In this document: positions 1 to 7,619 of the stretch, one piece after another | How positions within the stretch are numbered: position 1 is the first letter of the stretch | How the letters are laid out: each line of letters opens with the position of its first letter | NCBI RefSeq assembly: GCF_040409695.1 | Contig: NZ_JARWGJ010000099.1 | Span: forward strand, 1 to 35,462 | DNA from: Longimonas sp040409695 | GTDB taxonomy: Bacteria > Bacteroidota > Rhodothermia > Rhodothermales > Salinibacteraceae | Reading direction: 5' to 3' | Length of the DNA: 35,462 bases | The notes under the pieces: generated by a model | The model's input: the letters and a program-made list of their open reading frames with translations, nothing else | Told to the model about the DNA's origin: nothing | The model's database searches: none | Position numbers and translations under genes: made by a program

Positions 1-38
1 AGTTGGCGCTTTGAGCCAGGCACCCTGCCCCCATCCCC

Positions 39-185
39 GTCATCCTGACGCCGCAGGCGGAAGGATCCCAACGCCAGCACCACACGCCTGGCACGCCCCG
101 CACATACGAAGCGGTCCTGTGCATGCTTGGCGGCAGCGCATCCCGATCGTACGGCGCCGAGATGCTTCACTGCGTTCAGCATGAC
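39..185 (+). repeat. REP/MITE-like intergenic repeat, copy A
   Basis: About 147 bp with imperfect inverted ends. The left end begins GTCATCCTGAC and contains GGCGGAAGGATC. The right end contains GAGATGCTTCACTGCG and finishes TTCAGCATGAC, which is close to the reverse complement of the left end. The interior (AACGCCAGC..ACACGCCTGGC, CGAAGCGG, CGTACGGCGC) is also present in copy B downstream of the helicase gene. Bases 1-38 resemble 3691-3731, the stretch before copy C, so a further unit probably lies just left of the window. Intergenic repeats with such ends are widespread in bacteria; transposition was not observed. Confidence 0.7.
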
Positions 186-286
186 TGGGGAAGAGGGCTT
201 TTCTGTCCTCGCAGTTGCACTCGAATCCCTCGTGTGCTACGTTGAACGAGGCATCGAGTCCTCACATCGCACCGCACTGACCGTCT

Positions 287-3200
287 ATGTCAGACCCCTC
301 TGCATCCCTTCGTACCACCGACCTCACATTCTTTACCAACGAAGCAGAGGCATCGCTCTATCACCGCTTTGTCGACACCCTGAGCGATGTGCAGTACTTC
401 GATGTACTGGTTGGTTACTTCCGCTTTAGCGGATTCCACCGGCTCCACGAAGCGTTGAACGACGTCGACCAGATCCGCCTGCTCGTTGGGCTCTCTACCG
501 GACGCACCACGGGGCAGTTGCTCGACACGCACCGCAGGCAGCAGGCGATGGACTTTGCCGCGCATGCCGATACCCGTACGCAGGTCATCGACGACGTAAT
601 TCAGCAGATTGCAGCGGCTAACGAGCAACGTGATATCGAGCAGGGCTTGCGTGCGTTCATGCGGTTTCTACGTGAAGGAAAACTGGAGATTCGTGCATAT
701 CCAGCTCCGCTGCACGCGAAAGTGTACATCGGGCGGTACCACGAAGACGACCGTGATTTTGGCCACGTCATTACCGGGTCCAGCAACTTCTCGGAATCGG
801 GGTTGGTGGGCCAGCGCGAGTTTAACGTGGAGCTGAAGCAGCCCCACGATGTGCGGTATGCCCTGCAGCAGTTTGAAACGCTCTGGGAGCAGGGCGTCGA
901 GGTCACGCCCGACGTGGCGGACACGATGCAGCAGCGCACCTGGCTCAACGATGCACTGACCCCGTACGACATCTACCTGAAGTTCTTGTACGAGTACTTC
1001 GAGGAAGACATTAACCTCGATGAGCAATCGCAAGACGATGGGCTATACCGTCCCGAGGACTTCATGGAACTGGAGTACCAGACCCAGGCCGTAACCGCAG
1101 CACGCAAAATCCTGGAGGCCCACAACGGCGTGTTTATCGCCGACGTGGTCGGGCTGGGCAAAACGTACATTACCGCCATGCTCCTGCAGCAGATTCAGGG
1201 CCGCACGCTCGTCATCTGCCCTCCCGTGCTGGAAGAGCAGTGGCGCGAGGCGTTCCTTGATTTTGGGATTCGCGGATGCCGGGTCGAGTCGCTCGGGAAG
1301 CTGGAGCAGGTGCTACACCGCGACCCAGATCGCTACGACACCATTGTGCTGGACGAGGCGCATCGGTTTCGCAATGAGGATACGCAGCGATACGAAATGC
1401 TGCATGAGATCTGCTTTGGGAAAAAGGTGGTTTGCGTATCTGCAACCCCCCTTAACAACGCCATCAGCGATCTCTACAGCCTGCTGAAGCTGTTCCAGAC
1501 GCCGCGCCGCAGTACGATTCCCGGCGTGCCCGACCTCAAGCGGTTCTTTAAGCAGCAAACACGAGCACTCAACCAGTACCCCAACGAGTCGCCCGAACAT
1601 GAAACCACGGCCCAGCAGGTCTCCGAAGCCATACGCGATCGGGTGCTGAAACACGTGATGATCCGGCGCACGCGTAGCGAGATCGAGAGGTACTACAAAG
1701 ACGACCTCGACAAGCAGGGCGTATCATTTCCCAATCTGGCGGCGCCGCGCCGCATCATCTATGCATTTGATGACGAGCTTGAGCAGGTTTTCCGGCGCAC
1801 CATCGAGCGACTCAAGGACTTTGCGTACGCGCGCTACACCCCGCTGCTGTACTATACGGGCGAACTGACGCCGCTGCAGGAGCAGTCGCAGCGGAATATT
1901 GGTGGATTCATGAAAAGCATCATCGTAAAGCGGTTGGAGAGCAGTTTTTACGCATTTAAGCAAACGCTGGCCCGTTTTATCGAATCGTACGAGCGGTTTA
2001 TCGAGATGTACGATTCAGGTACCGTGTATCTCGGCAAAGATGTGGACGTATTCGACCTGCTCGATAACGACCGCACCGACCGGCTGCATGCGCTTATCGA
2101 GGCCGATCGCGTGTCAGCATATCCGGCAGAGGCGTTCACCGATGGCCTCATGGAAGCCGTGCAGCGGGACCTTCAGGTGCTGCGGTCGATTCAGGCCGAT
2201 TGGAAACCGATTACGCACGATCCAAAGCTGGATGCATTTCGCGAGCAGCTGCATTCCGACAAAATACTCAGCACAGGGAAGCTGCTTGTTTTTACCGAAG
2301 CGGCGGAAACAGGCGAATATCTCTTTGAGGCGCTCAACGACGTCATGCCGGGGCAGGTCTTGTTCTATTCGAGCGATGGTGGACGTGACGCCGACGGAAC
2401 CCTTGGGGTGAATCGAGCCCGGCAGCGCATTGCCGAAAACTTCGATCCGACCGCGTCTAATCCCCGTGACGACTACCGGCTGCTCATCACAACCGATGTA
2501 TTGGCGGAAGGCATCAACCTGCACGAGTCCAACACGGTGATCAACTACGACTTGCCGTGGAATCCAACGCGTGTGCTTCAGCGCGTGGGCCGAATCAACC
2601 GCGTAGGGACCGCGCACGACAATATCTACGTCTACAACTTTTTTCCAACCGATCAGGCAGACGCCCAGATCAACCTGGAGGCCAACATCAAGGGGAAGAT
2701 CCAGGCCTTTCATGATACGCTGGGCGAAGATGCACAGTATCTAACTGATGAGGAAGAGGTGTCTACCCATGAGTTGTTTGGGGCAGAGTTGTATGATCGC
2801 TTGAACACGGCATCCACCTACGAGGGCGAAGACGAAATTGCGTCGGAACTCGAGTACCTGCAGCTGTTACGCACCGTGCGCGACAACGACCCCGAGCGTT
2901 TCGCCCGCATTCAGAAGCTTCCGAAGAAAGCGCGCACAGCCTGGAGCCCATCTGAGGGTCCACATGGACTGCTCACGTTCTTCCGGCGTGGTGCACTGAA
3001 GCAATTCTTTCTGGGAACGCCTAAAGCGGCGCACGAACTCACCTTTTTCGAGGCAGCTGAAGCCTTTTCATGCGCTCCAGACACCCCACGCATTGCGCTC
3101 CCCGATGATTTTTATGACTGTTTAGGACGGAATCGAACAGCGTTTGAACAGGCGGTGGCCCATGATACACCACAAGGGGCTACAGGGGGGCTCTCCAACG

Positions 3201-3502
3201 AGGAAAAAGTGGTGCGCCGTCTAAAATCAAGTGAGATGCGTAGGCATCAGCGTTTTGCGAAGACTGATCGTAAGTACATCGCTGACGTGATTCGCGCGTT
3301 TCAGGATGGCATTATTCCGCGTCACACGACCACGCGCCTCAAAAACGCATTGGAAGAGGAGCCCGATTCCCTCCGAGCCCTGCAGGTTGTGCGTGTACAC
3401 GTTTCAAAACGTCTGCTGGATGCGCATCGCATGAAGCGTGAGGCTCGCGCCACCGAACACCGAGAGGTGATCGTATCGGTGTATCGTGACGATGTGCGTT
3501 GA
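287..3502 (+). CDS. PLD-nuclease-like / SNF2-family helicase
   Basis: A 1071-residue protein. The N-terminus has one phospholipase-D-type HKD motif: H143 and K145 in LHAKVYIG, then GSSNFSESGL at about 164-173. A superfamily 2 SNF2/RapA-like helicase follows, with Walker A (GLGKT, about 289-293), DEAH (356-359), SATP (385-388) and motifs V/VI (TTDVLAEGINLHES near 735, QRVGRINRVG near 766). The last ~250 residues have no domain I recognise. A single HKD half-site usually means the nuclease dimerises (family knowledge). The likely role is ATP-dependent remodelling or cleavage of DNA or RNA-DNA hybrids. Related PLD-helicases occur in defence islands, but no methylase or other defence gene is visible here. 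The gene stands alone between repeat copies A and B. The ATG at 287 lacks a clear Shine-Dalgarno; the homologous-looking region starts within about 10 residues, so the start is credible. Confidence 0.85.
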   Translation: MSDPSASLRTTDLTFFTNEAEASLYHRFVDTLSDVQYFDVLVGYFRFSGFHRLHEALNDVDQIRLLVGLSTGRTTGQLLDTHRRQQAMDFAAHADTRTQVIDDVIQQIAAANEQRDIEQGLRAFMRFLREGKLEIRAYPAPLHAKVYIGRYHEDDRDFGHVITGSSNFSESGLVGQREFNVELKQPHDVRYALQQFETLWEQGVEVTPDVADTMQQRTWLNDALTPYDIYLKFLYEYFEEDINLDEQSQDDGLYRPEDFMELEYQTQAVTAARKILEAHNGVFIADVVGLGKTYITAMLLQQIQGRTLVICPPVLEEQWREAFLDFGIRGCRVESLGKLEQVLHRDPDRYDTIVLDEAHRFRNEDTQRYEMLHEICFGKKVVCVSATPLNNAISDLYSLLKLFQTPRRSTIPGVPDLKRFFKQQTRALNQYPNESPEHETTAQQVSEAIRDRVLKHVMIRRTRSEIERYYKDDLDKQGVSFPNLAAPRRIIYAFDDELEQVFRRTIERLKDFAYARYTPLLYYTGELTPLQEQSQRNIGGFMKSIIVKRLESSFYAFKQTLARFIESYERFIEMYDSGTVYLGKDVDVFDLLDNDRTDRLHALIEADRVSAYPAEAFTDGLMEAVQRDLQVLRSIQADWKPITHDPKLDAFREQLHSDKILSTGKLLVFTEAAETGEYLFEALNDVMPGQVLFYSSDGGRDADGTLGVNRARQRIAENFDPTASNPRDDYRLLITTDVLAEGINLHESNTVINYDLPWNPTRVLQRVGRINRVGTAHDNIYVYNFFPTDQADAQINLEANIKGKIQAFHDTLGEDAQYLTDEEEVSTHELFGAELYDRLNTASTYEGEDEIASELEYLQLLRTVRDNDPERFARIQKLPKKARTAWSPSEGPHGLLTFFRRGALKQFFLGTPKAAHELTFFEAAEAFSCAPDTPRIALPDDFYDCLGRNRTAFEQAVAHDTPQGATGGLSNEEKVVRRLKSSEMRRHQRFAKTDRKYIADVIRAFQDGIIPRHTTTRLKNALEEEPDSLRALQVVRVHVSKRLLDAHRMKREARATEHREVIVSVYRDDVR

Positions 3503-3540
3503 ATGGCAGAGTGGACAGCAGTTTAGTGATCGCTGAAGGC

Positions 3541-3680
3541 CTCATCCGTAGGCGGGAGGATCTCAACGCCAGCCCAACACGCCTGGCGCGCCCCTCACAT
3601 GCGAAGCGGCCCCTTGCACGCTTGGTGGCAGGACATTCCGAACGTACGGCGCTGAGATGCTTCACTGTGTTCAGCATGAC
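3541..3680 (+). repeat. REP/MITE-like intergenic repeat, copy B
   Basis: About 140 bp, clearly homologous to copy A over its whole length. Shared blocks are CTCAACGCCAGC, ACACGCCTGGC, CGAAGCGG, CGTACGGCGC and GAGATGCTTCACTG, ending TTCAGCATGAC. The left end is degenerate, with several bases missing relative to copy A. It starts 38 bp after the helicase stop codon, so copies A and B bracket that gene as direct repeats. Confidence 0.7.
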
Positions 3681-3731
3681 TGGCGACAGGAGTCGGCGCT
3701 TCATGAGTCAGGCACTTGCCCTCCACCATGC

Positions 3732-3885
3732 GTCATCCTGACATCCGACAGCGGCCGGGCGGAAGGATCTCAGCGGTACCCTCACACGCAGAGCGCGGCT
3801 GTCCATTCGGGCATGCCCTCGGGCCGTGTGGTATGATCGGCAGCAGGGAGATTTTTCGACTTCGCTCCGCTCCGCTCAAAATGAC
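3732..3885 (+). repeat. REP/MITE-like intergenic repeat, copy C
   Basis: About 154 bp sharing only the ends with copies A and B. The left end is GTCATCCTGAC...GGCGGAAGGATCTCA. The right end is GGGAGATTTTTCGACTTCGC running to TCAAAATGAC. The interior is unrelated. The stretch before it (3691-3731) matches the first bases of the window, so these units appear to be chained head to tail. It lies between the end of the helicase and the 3' end of recQ. Confidence 0.6.
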
Positions 3886-3908
3886 ACCTTGGTAGGGGAG
3901 AGCTTGAA

Positions 3909-5747
3909 TTATCCCGCCTCCGCAATCACGGGCAGGAAGTCGTCGGCGTAGCGCTTGAGCTTGACATCGCCCACGCCGTGCAGGCGCGCAAAGTCGGCGC
4001 GGGTAGCAGGGCGCTCGCGCACCATGGCGATAAGGGTGCGATCGGGGAAGACGACGTAGGGCGGCACGCCCTGCGCCTTGGCCAGCTCGGTGCGTTTGCT
4101 GCGTAGCGCCTCAAACAAGGCATGGGCCTCGGGCGTGTCGGGCAGGTCGGGAGCCTCCGAAGCGGAGCGCGACGATGAGCGCCCGTTGCCAGACGCCGAG
4201 GTATGCTTCTGCGTATCCTTGCGCAGCTCGACGGTGGCATCCCCCTGAAGCACCGGCTGGCACGCGGGTGTGAGCTTCAGCGCGCCGTATCCGCTCACAT
4301 CGACCTCCAGAAAGCGCGCTGCCACAAGCTGGCGGATCACCGACTTCCACCCCTTCTTGTTGAGCTCGTCGCCGATGTCGTAGGTCGAAAGGCGATCGTG
4401 GCCATGGCGGCGAATCTTTTCGGTGTTGCGGCCCAGGAGCACATCGGTAACATGCCCCGCGCCGAACCGCTGTCCGGTACGGGCAATGCACGAGAGCACC
4501 TTCTGGGCGGCCACGGTGCCATCCCATGTATCCACTGGATGCAGGCACGTATCGCAGTTGCCACAGGGTTCGGGCGCCTCCTCGCCGAAGTAGCGCAACA
4601 GCACCTGGCGGCGGCAGTCGGTCGTTTCGCAGTATCCAAAGAGCGCATTCAGCTTGTGGCGCTGTGCCCACGTGTGGTCGTCGCTTGCCGCGCTGCGATC
4701 TAAAAACTGGTGGAGGCGCACGATATCGCCATAGCGATAGGTCATCCACGCCTCGGCCGGACGCCCATCACGGCCTGCGCGTCCGGTCTCCTGGTAGTAG
4801 GCCTCCAGCGTGGAGGGCGGGTCGAGATGCGCCACGAAGCGCACATCGGGCTTGTCGATGCCCATCCCAAACGCGACTGTAGCCACGACCACGAGTCCGT
4901 CGTCCTGCAGAAAGCGCTGCTGGTGGTTGCTACGCATCGCATCCGACAGGCCAGCATGGTAGGGCAGGGCGCGGATGCCCTGCTCGCCCAGCCACTCGGC
5001 GGTGCTTTCTACCTTCTTTCGCGTGCGACAGTACACAATGCCGGCCTCGCCTGCGTGCCGCTCGTCGATAAAGCGTCGTAGCTGGCGCTTTGGACGGTTC
5101 TTGCGCGTGACCGTGTAGCGGATGTTGGGCCGGTCGAATCCGGTAACGAAGAGCGCCTCGGCGTCCAACTGTAGACGATCGAGCAGGTCGGCCTGCGTGT
5201 CGGTATCGGCGGTGGCGGTGGCGCCGATGAGCGGCACGTCGGGGAAGCGGGTGCGCAGGTTTGCCAGGTTGAGGTAGTCGGGGCGGAAGTCGTGGCCCCA
5301 CTGCGACATGCAGTGTACCTCGTCGATCGCGAAGAGCGCGATGGGGGCGCGGTCGAGCAGCTGAGCAAACGACGGGTGGGTGACCCGCTCCGGCGCCACG
5401 TACAGCAGGTCGAGGTGATTCTGGCGCAGGGCATCGCGAAGCTGGCGCCGCTCCTCGTGCGACTGCCCCGCATGCAGGCAGGCGGCCTCAACACCGACCT
5501 GCTGAAGCGCGGCAACCTGATCTTGCATCAGCGCAACGAGCGGCGATACAACGATGCCAACGCCGTCGCGGATGAGGGCGGGAATCTGGTAGCAGAGCGA
5601 CTTTCCGCCGCCGGTGGGCATAACAACAAGTGCATCCGATCCACCAACCAGGCGGTTGATGATCGTTTCCTGCGCCGGACGAAACGTATCGTATCCGAAT
5701 ACAGAACGTAACACCTGCAGAGGAGCAGAACCGGTTTCAGACGGCAT
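3909..5747 (-). CDS. recQ: ATP-dependent DNA helicase RecQ
   Basis: A 612-residue protein, close to the E. coli RecQ length of about 610. It unwinds DNA 3'-5' in recombination and replication-fork repair. In order: Walker A VMPTGGGKS (42-50); DEVH box in DEVHCMSQWGHDFRPDY, which includes the aromatic-rich loop; GATATAD; VYCRTRKK; motifs V/VI FGMGIDKPDVRF and QETGRAGRDG; a zinc-binding set CRRQVLLRYFGE..CGNCDTC; a winged-helix region; and an HRDC domain at the C-terminus (VVFPDRTLIAM, LHGVGDVKLKRYADDF). An in-frame extension to 5870 exists, but its extra 41 residues are low-complexity and unlike RecQ, so I start at MPSETGS (5747). The gene is solitary and diverges from the FHA gene. The start lacks a Shine-Dalgarno. 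Confidence 0.96.
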   Translation of the reverse strand: MPSETGSAPLQVLRSVFGYDTFRPAQETIINRLVGGSDALVVMPTGGGKSLCYQIPALIRDGVGIVVSPLVALMQDQVAALQQVGVEAACLHAGQSHEERRQLRDALRQNHLDLLYVAPERVTHPSFAQLLDRAPIALFAIDEVHCMSQWGHDFRPDYLNLANLRTRFPDVPLIGATATADTDTQADLLDRLQLDAEALFVTGFDRPNIRYTVTRKNRPKRQLRRFIDERHAGEAGIVYCRTRKKVESTAEWLGEQGIRALPYHAGLSDAMRSNHQQRFLQDDGLVVVATVAFGMGIDKPDVRFVAHLDPPSTLEAYYQETGRAGRDGRPAEAWMTYRYGDIVRLHQFLDRSAASDDHTWAQRHKLNALFGYCETTDCRRQVLLRYFGEEAPEPCGNCDTCLHPVDTWDGTVAAQKVLSCIARTGQRFGAGHVTDVLLGRNTEKIRRHGHDRLSTYDIGDELNKKGWKSVIRQLVAARFLEVDVSGYGALKLTPACQPVLQGDATVELRKDTQKHTSASGNGRSSSRSASEAPDLPDTPEAHALFEALRSKRTELAKAQGVPPYVVFPDRTLIAMVRERPATRADFARLHGVGDVKLKRYADDFLPVIAEAG

Positions 5748-6136
5748 AAAAGTGAGGAATGGAAAGCGGGAAGAACAGAAGCGTATGGATAGCATGCGAA
5801 CGGCGCGCACTGCGCAAGGTCCCTGCCCTGGTTGGGCGGAGCATCCTGACAGAGGGCCATCGTTGTTCATCCTTCATAGTACCCTAATTGTTTGGCGCTC
5901 AGACGCTCCTGAAAGGGGGCGCCCGGTACAGGTAGGGCGTCCGCATCGCGGTACAATACGCGCGTATTTTCATGGAGGGCTGTGCCATGCAAAACGACGA
6001 CCCGCGGCGGGGCCAGCTGCGTGCTTGTTATGTTCTTTGTACGCGTATTGTATGTTCGGGGCGTGGTCCTTTCTTTGCGGGTGTGGTACACGCAATACGT
6101 CTCTTTTCAATTTTACTCATCGAAGCAAACGCACAG
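5748..6136. other. Divergent intergenic region recQ / FHA gene
   Basis: This 389-bp stretch must hold promoters for both flanking genes. It contains the perfect 14-bp palindrome AATACGCGCGTATT (5955-5968). The motif TACAATACGCG (5952-5962) recurs inverted as CGCGTATTGTA (6043-6053), and a related GGTACACGCAATACG lies at 6085-6099. Several open frames cross it, but none looks like a protein. I cannot assign -10/-35 boxes with confidence. Confidence 0.5.
5955..5968. promoter_or_regulatory. Perfect palindrome, possible operator
   Basis: AATACGCGCGTATT is its own reverse complement. It lies about 170 bp upstream of the chosen FHA start and about 210 bp upstream of recQ. A related inverted copy sits at 6043-6053. 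A homodimeric regulator could bind it, but this is inferred from symmetry and position only. Confidence 0.3.
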
Positions 6137-7402
6137 ATGCCGATCAAACTACAGGTTGAACGTAAAGGCGATGAGGGTAAAGACCCGGCCGACTACCTGT
6201 TTGAGCAGGAACGCATTCGCCTTGGGCGGGCGAGCGACAATGACCTTACGCTTCCCGATCAGGAGATCAGCCAGCATCATGCCGAGGTTGTGCATGAAGA
6301 CGGCGAGTACAAGCTGCGCGACCTGGGCAGCAAAAACCACACGTTTGTGCATGGGCAGAAGCTCGGGGCCGACGATTCGTACACGCTTCGCAGTGGCGAC
6401 GTGTTTGCGATGGGGGGCTTTCACATCGAGTTTGTACCGCTCTTTATGCCTTCATCGGAGCAGACGGCACTGGCGGATGAAGACGAGCCGTCAAACCCGT
6501 TTGAGCGCCATGCACGCGAGTTGAAGCGTGCGCTTCATGCCATGATGGAGACGTACACCTATGCCCCGTCTGACATACGCGACGCCGAGCTGAAGCGCAC
6601 GCTCGAAGAGGTGCTGGAAAGCCGTTCAGGCGGGATTAAGGTAGATGAGCATGATGCGGTAAAGCATCTCGCTACGATGGTCCTGGGCGCCGATATGCCG
6701 CGGGAGGCGTCGGAAGAAACCGGTACAGGTGTTTCGGGGAAGACACCACGGGGGGCAGCCTCGACGGACGAATCAGGCGCGGCTACAGATCCGGCTTCTG
6801 ATCCAGCTTCTGATCTCCCCGCACACGTCGACGAGGTGATCAACGTGCTTGTGGAAGCGGTGGCGCGCACCACCAGCATCCCGCGCAAGTTCTGGCGTGA
6901 GTTCAGCGGCAACACGGTGGTACATCCGCCCGACCGGGCCTTCATGCGGGCTGCCAACCTGCGCGACCTTCGAGCCCATCTGTTGGATCCGGAGGTGTCG
7001 GAAGGCGAGCGGAAGAAGCGGCTCTCTCATCTGAAGGAAGCCGTAGACACGCTGGTCTGGCACGAAGTGTCGCTGCTCAATGGATACAAATCGGCTGTGG
7101 CCCACGGAAGCGATGTGCTGCTCGACAAGCTCAATCCCGAGTCAATTCGAGCGGCCCGCGCAGAAGGCGATGGGTTCTTGAACAAAGTCTTCGGCGGTGG
7201 CGGAGGGGCATCACAGGAGAAAGCTTCGGTTGACGTGCTCTACAAGCGATGGAAAGCGCTGCGCGAGCAGTCGCCGAGTGCGCTTGAGAAAGCGATCTAT
7301 CGTCCGGCCTTCACTGAAGCCTACCTGGAGCGAATGGCCGACTCGTGGGGAGTTGACAAAGAAGATATTGCCCAGCGCGCCGAATCCGACAATGCGTCGT
7401 AA
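6137..7402 (+). CDS. FHA-domain protein with TagH-like C-terminus
   Basis: A 421-residue cytoplasmic protein. The N-terminal ~100 residues form a forkhead-associated (phosphothreonine-binding) domain, with IRLGRASDNDLTLPD, SQHHAEVVHEDGEY and LRDLGSKNHTFVHGQKL showing the usual GR..DND..L, S..HA and N/G pattern. A variable acidic and Ala/Thr-rich linker with a short repeat (DPASDPASD) follows. The last ~170 residues (HPPDRAFMRAANLRDLRAHL, WHEVSLLNGYKSAVAH, LLDKLNPESI, then W....EQSPSALEKAIYRPAF) resemble the C-terminal domain of TagH, the FHA protein of type VI secretion. This is my recognition from pattern, not a search. No other T6SS gene is in view. The next gene is a Ser/Thr kinase, its probable partner. 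An upstream in-frame start at 5972 would add 55 residues unlike the family, so I prefer 6137. Confidence 0.82.
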   Translation: MPIKLQVERKGDEGKDPADYLFEQERIRLGRASDNDLTLPDQEISQHHAEVVHEDGEYKLRDLGSKNHTFVHGQKLGADDSYTLRSGDVFAMGGFHIEFVPLFMPSSEQTALADEDEPSNPFERHARELKRALHAMMETYTYAPSDIRDAELKRTLEEVLESRSGGIKVDEHDAVKHLATMVLGADMPREASEETGTGVSGKTPRGAASTDESGAATDPASDPASDLPAHVDEVINVLVEAVARTTSIPRKFWREFSGNTVVHPPDRAFMRAANLRDLRAHLLDPEVSEGERKKRLSHLKEAVDTLVWHEVSLLNGYKSAVAHGSDVLLDKLNPESIRAARAEGDGFLNKVFGGGGGASQEKASVDVLYKRWKALREQSPSALEKAIYRPAFTEAYLERMADSWGVDKEDIAQRAESDNAS

Positions 7403-7553
7403 CTTTGCGTACTAATTCGTACGTTGTAGGCCATGCTGGGTGGTCCACGCTGGTAATTGATTGGAATCAAAGCGGGCATACGCAGTACATCATATGGTTT
7501 GCCCACCGCTGCGGCAAGCACTGTGGTCCTCACTGTGGGCCTTGGCAGAAGAA

Positions 7554-7581
7554 GAGAGATAACAGGTGAGAGATAGCAGGT
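7554..7581 (+). repeat. Tandem 14-bp duplication upstream of kinase gene
   Basis: GAGAGATAACAGGT is followed directly by GAGAGATAGCAGGT (13 of 14 identical), 39 bp before the kinase start. It may be a duplication scar or part of the 5' leader; no function is evident. Confidence 0.5.
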
Positions 7582-7619
7582 GAGATGCGGCGCAGAAACG
7601 TGAAGACCCAATAAGGCAC

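Noticed and set aside
127..429. Open frame of 100 codons at the left edge
   Set aside because: It reads through repeat copy A and overlaps the helicase start; the peptide CFTAFSMTG comes from the repeat end and also appears in the frame at 3499-3741.
3499..3741. Open frame of 80 codons after the helicase
   Set aside because: Lies in repeat copy B; the sequence is explained by the repeat.
5748..5870. Upstream extension of recQ
   Set aside because: The extra residues are unlike RecQ; the family start fits ATG at 5747.
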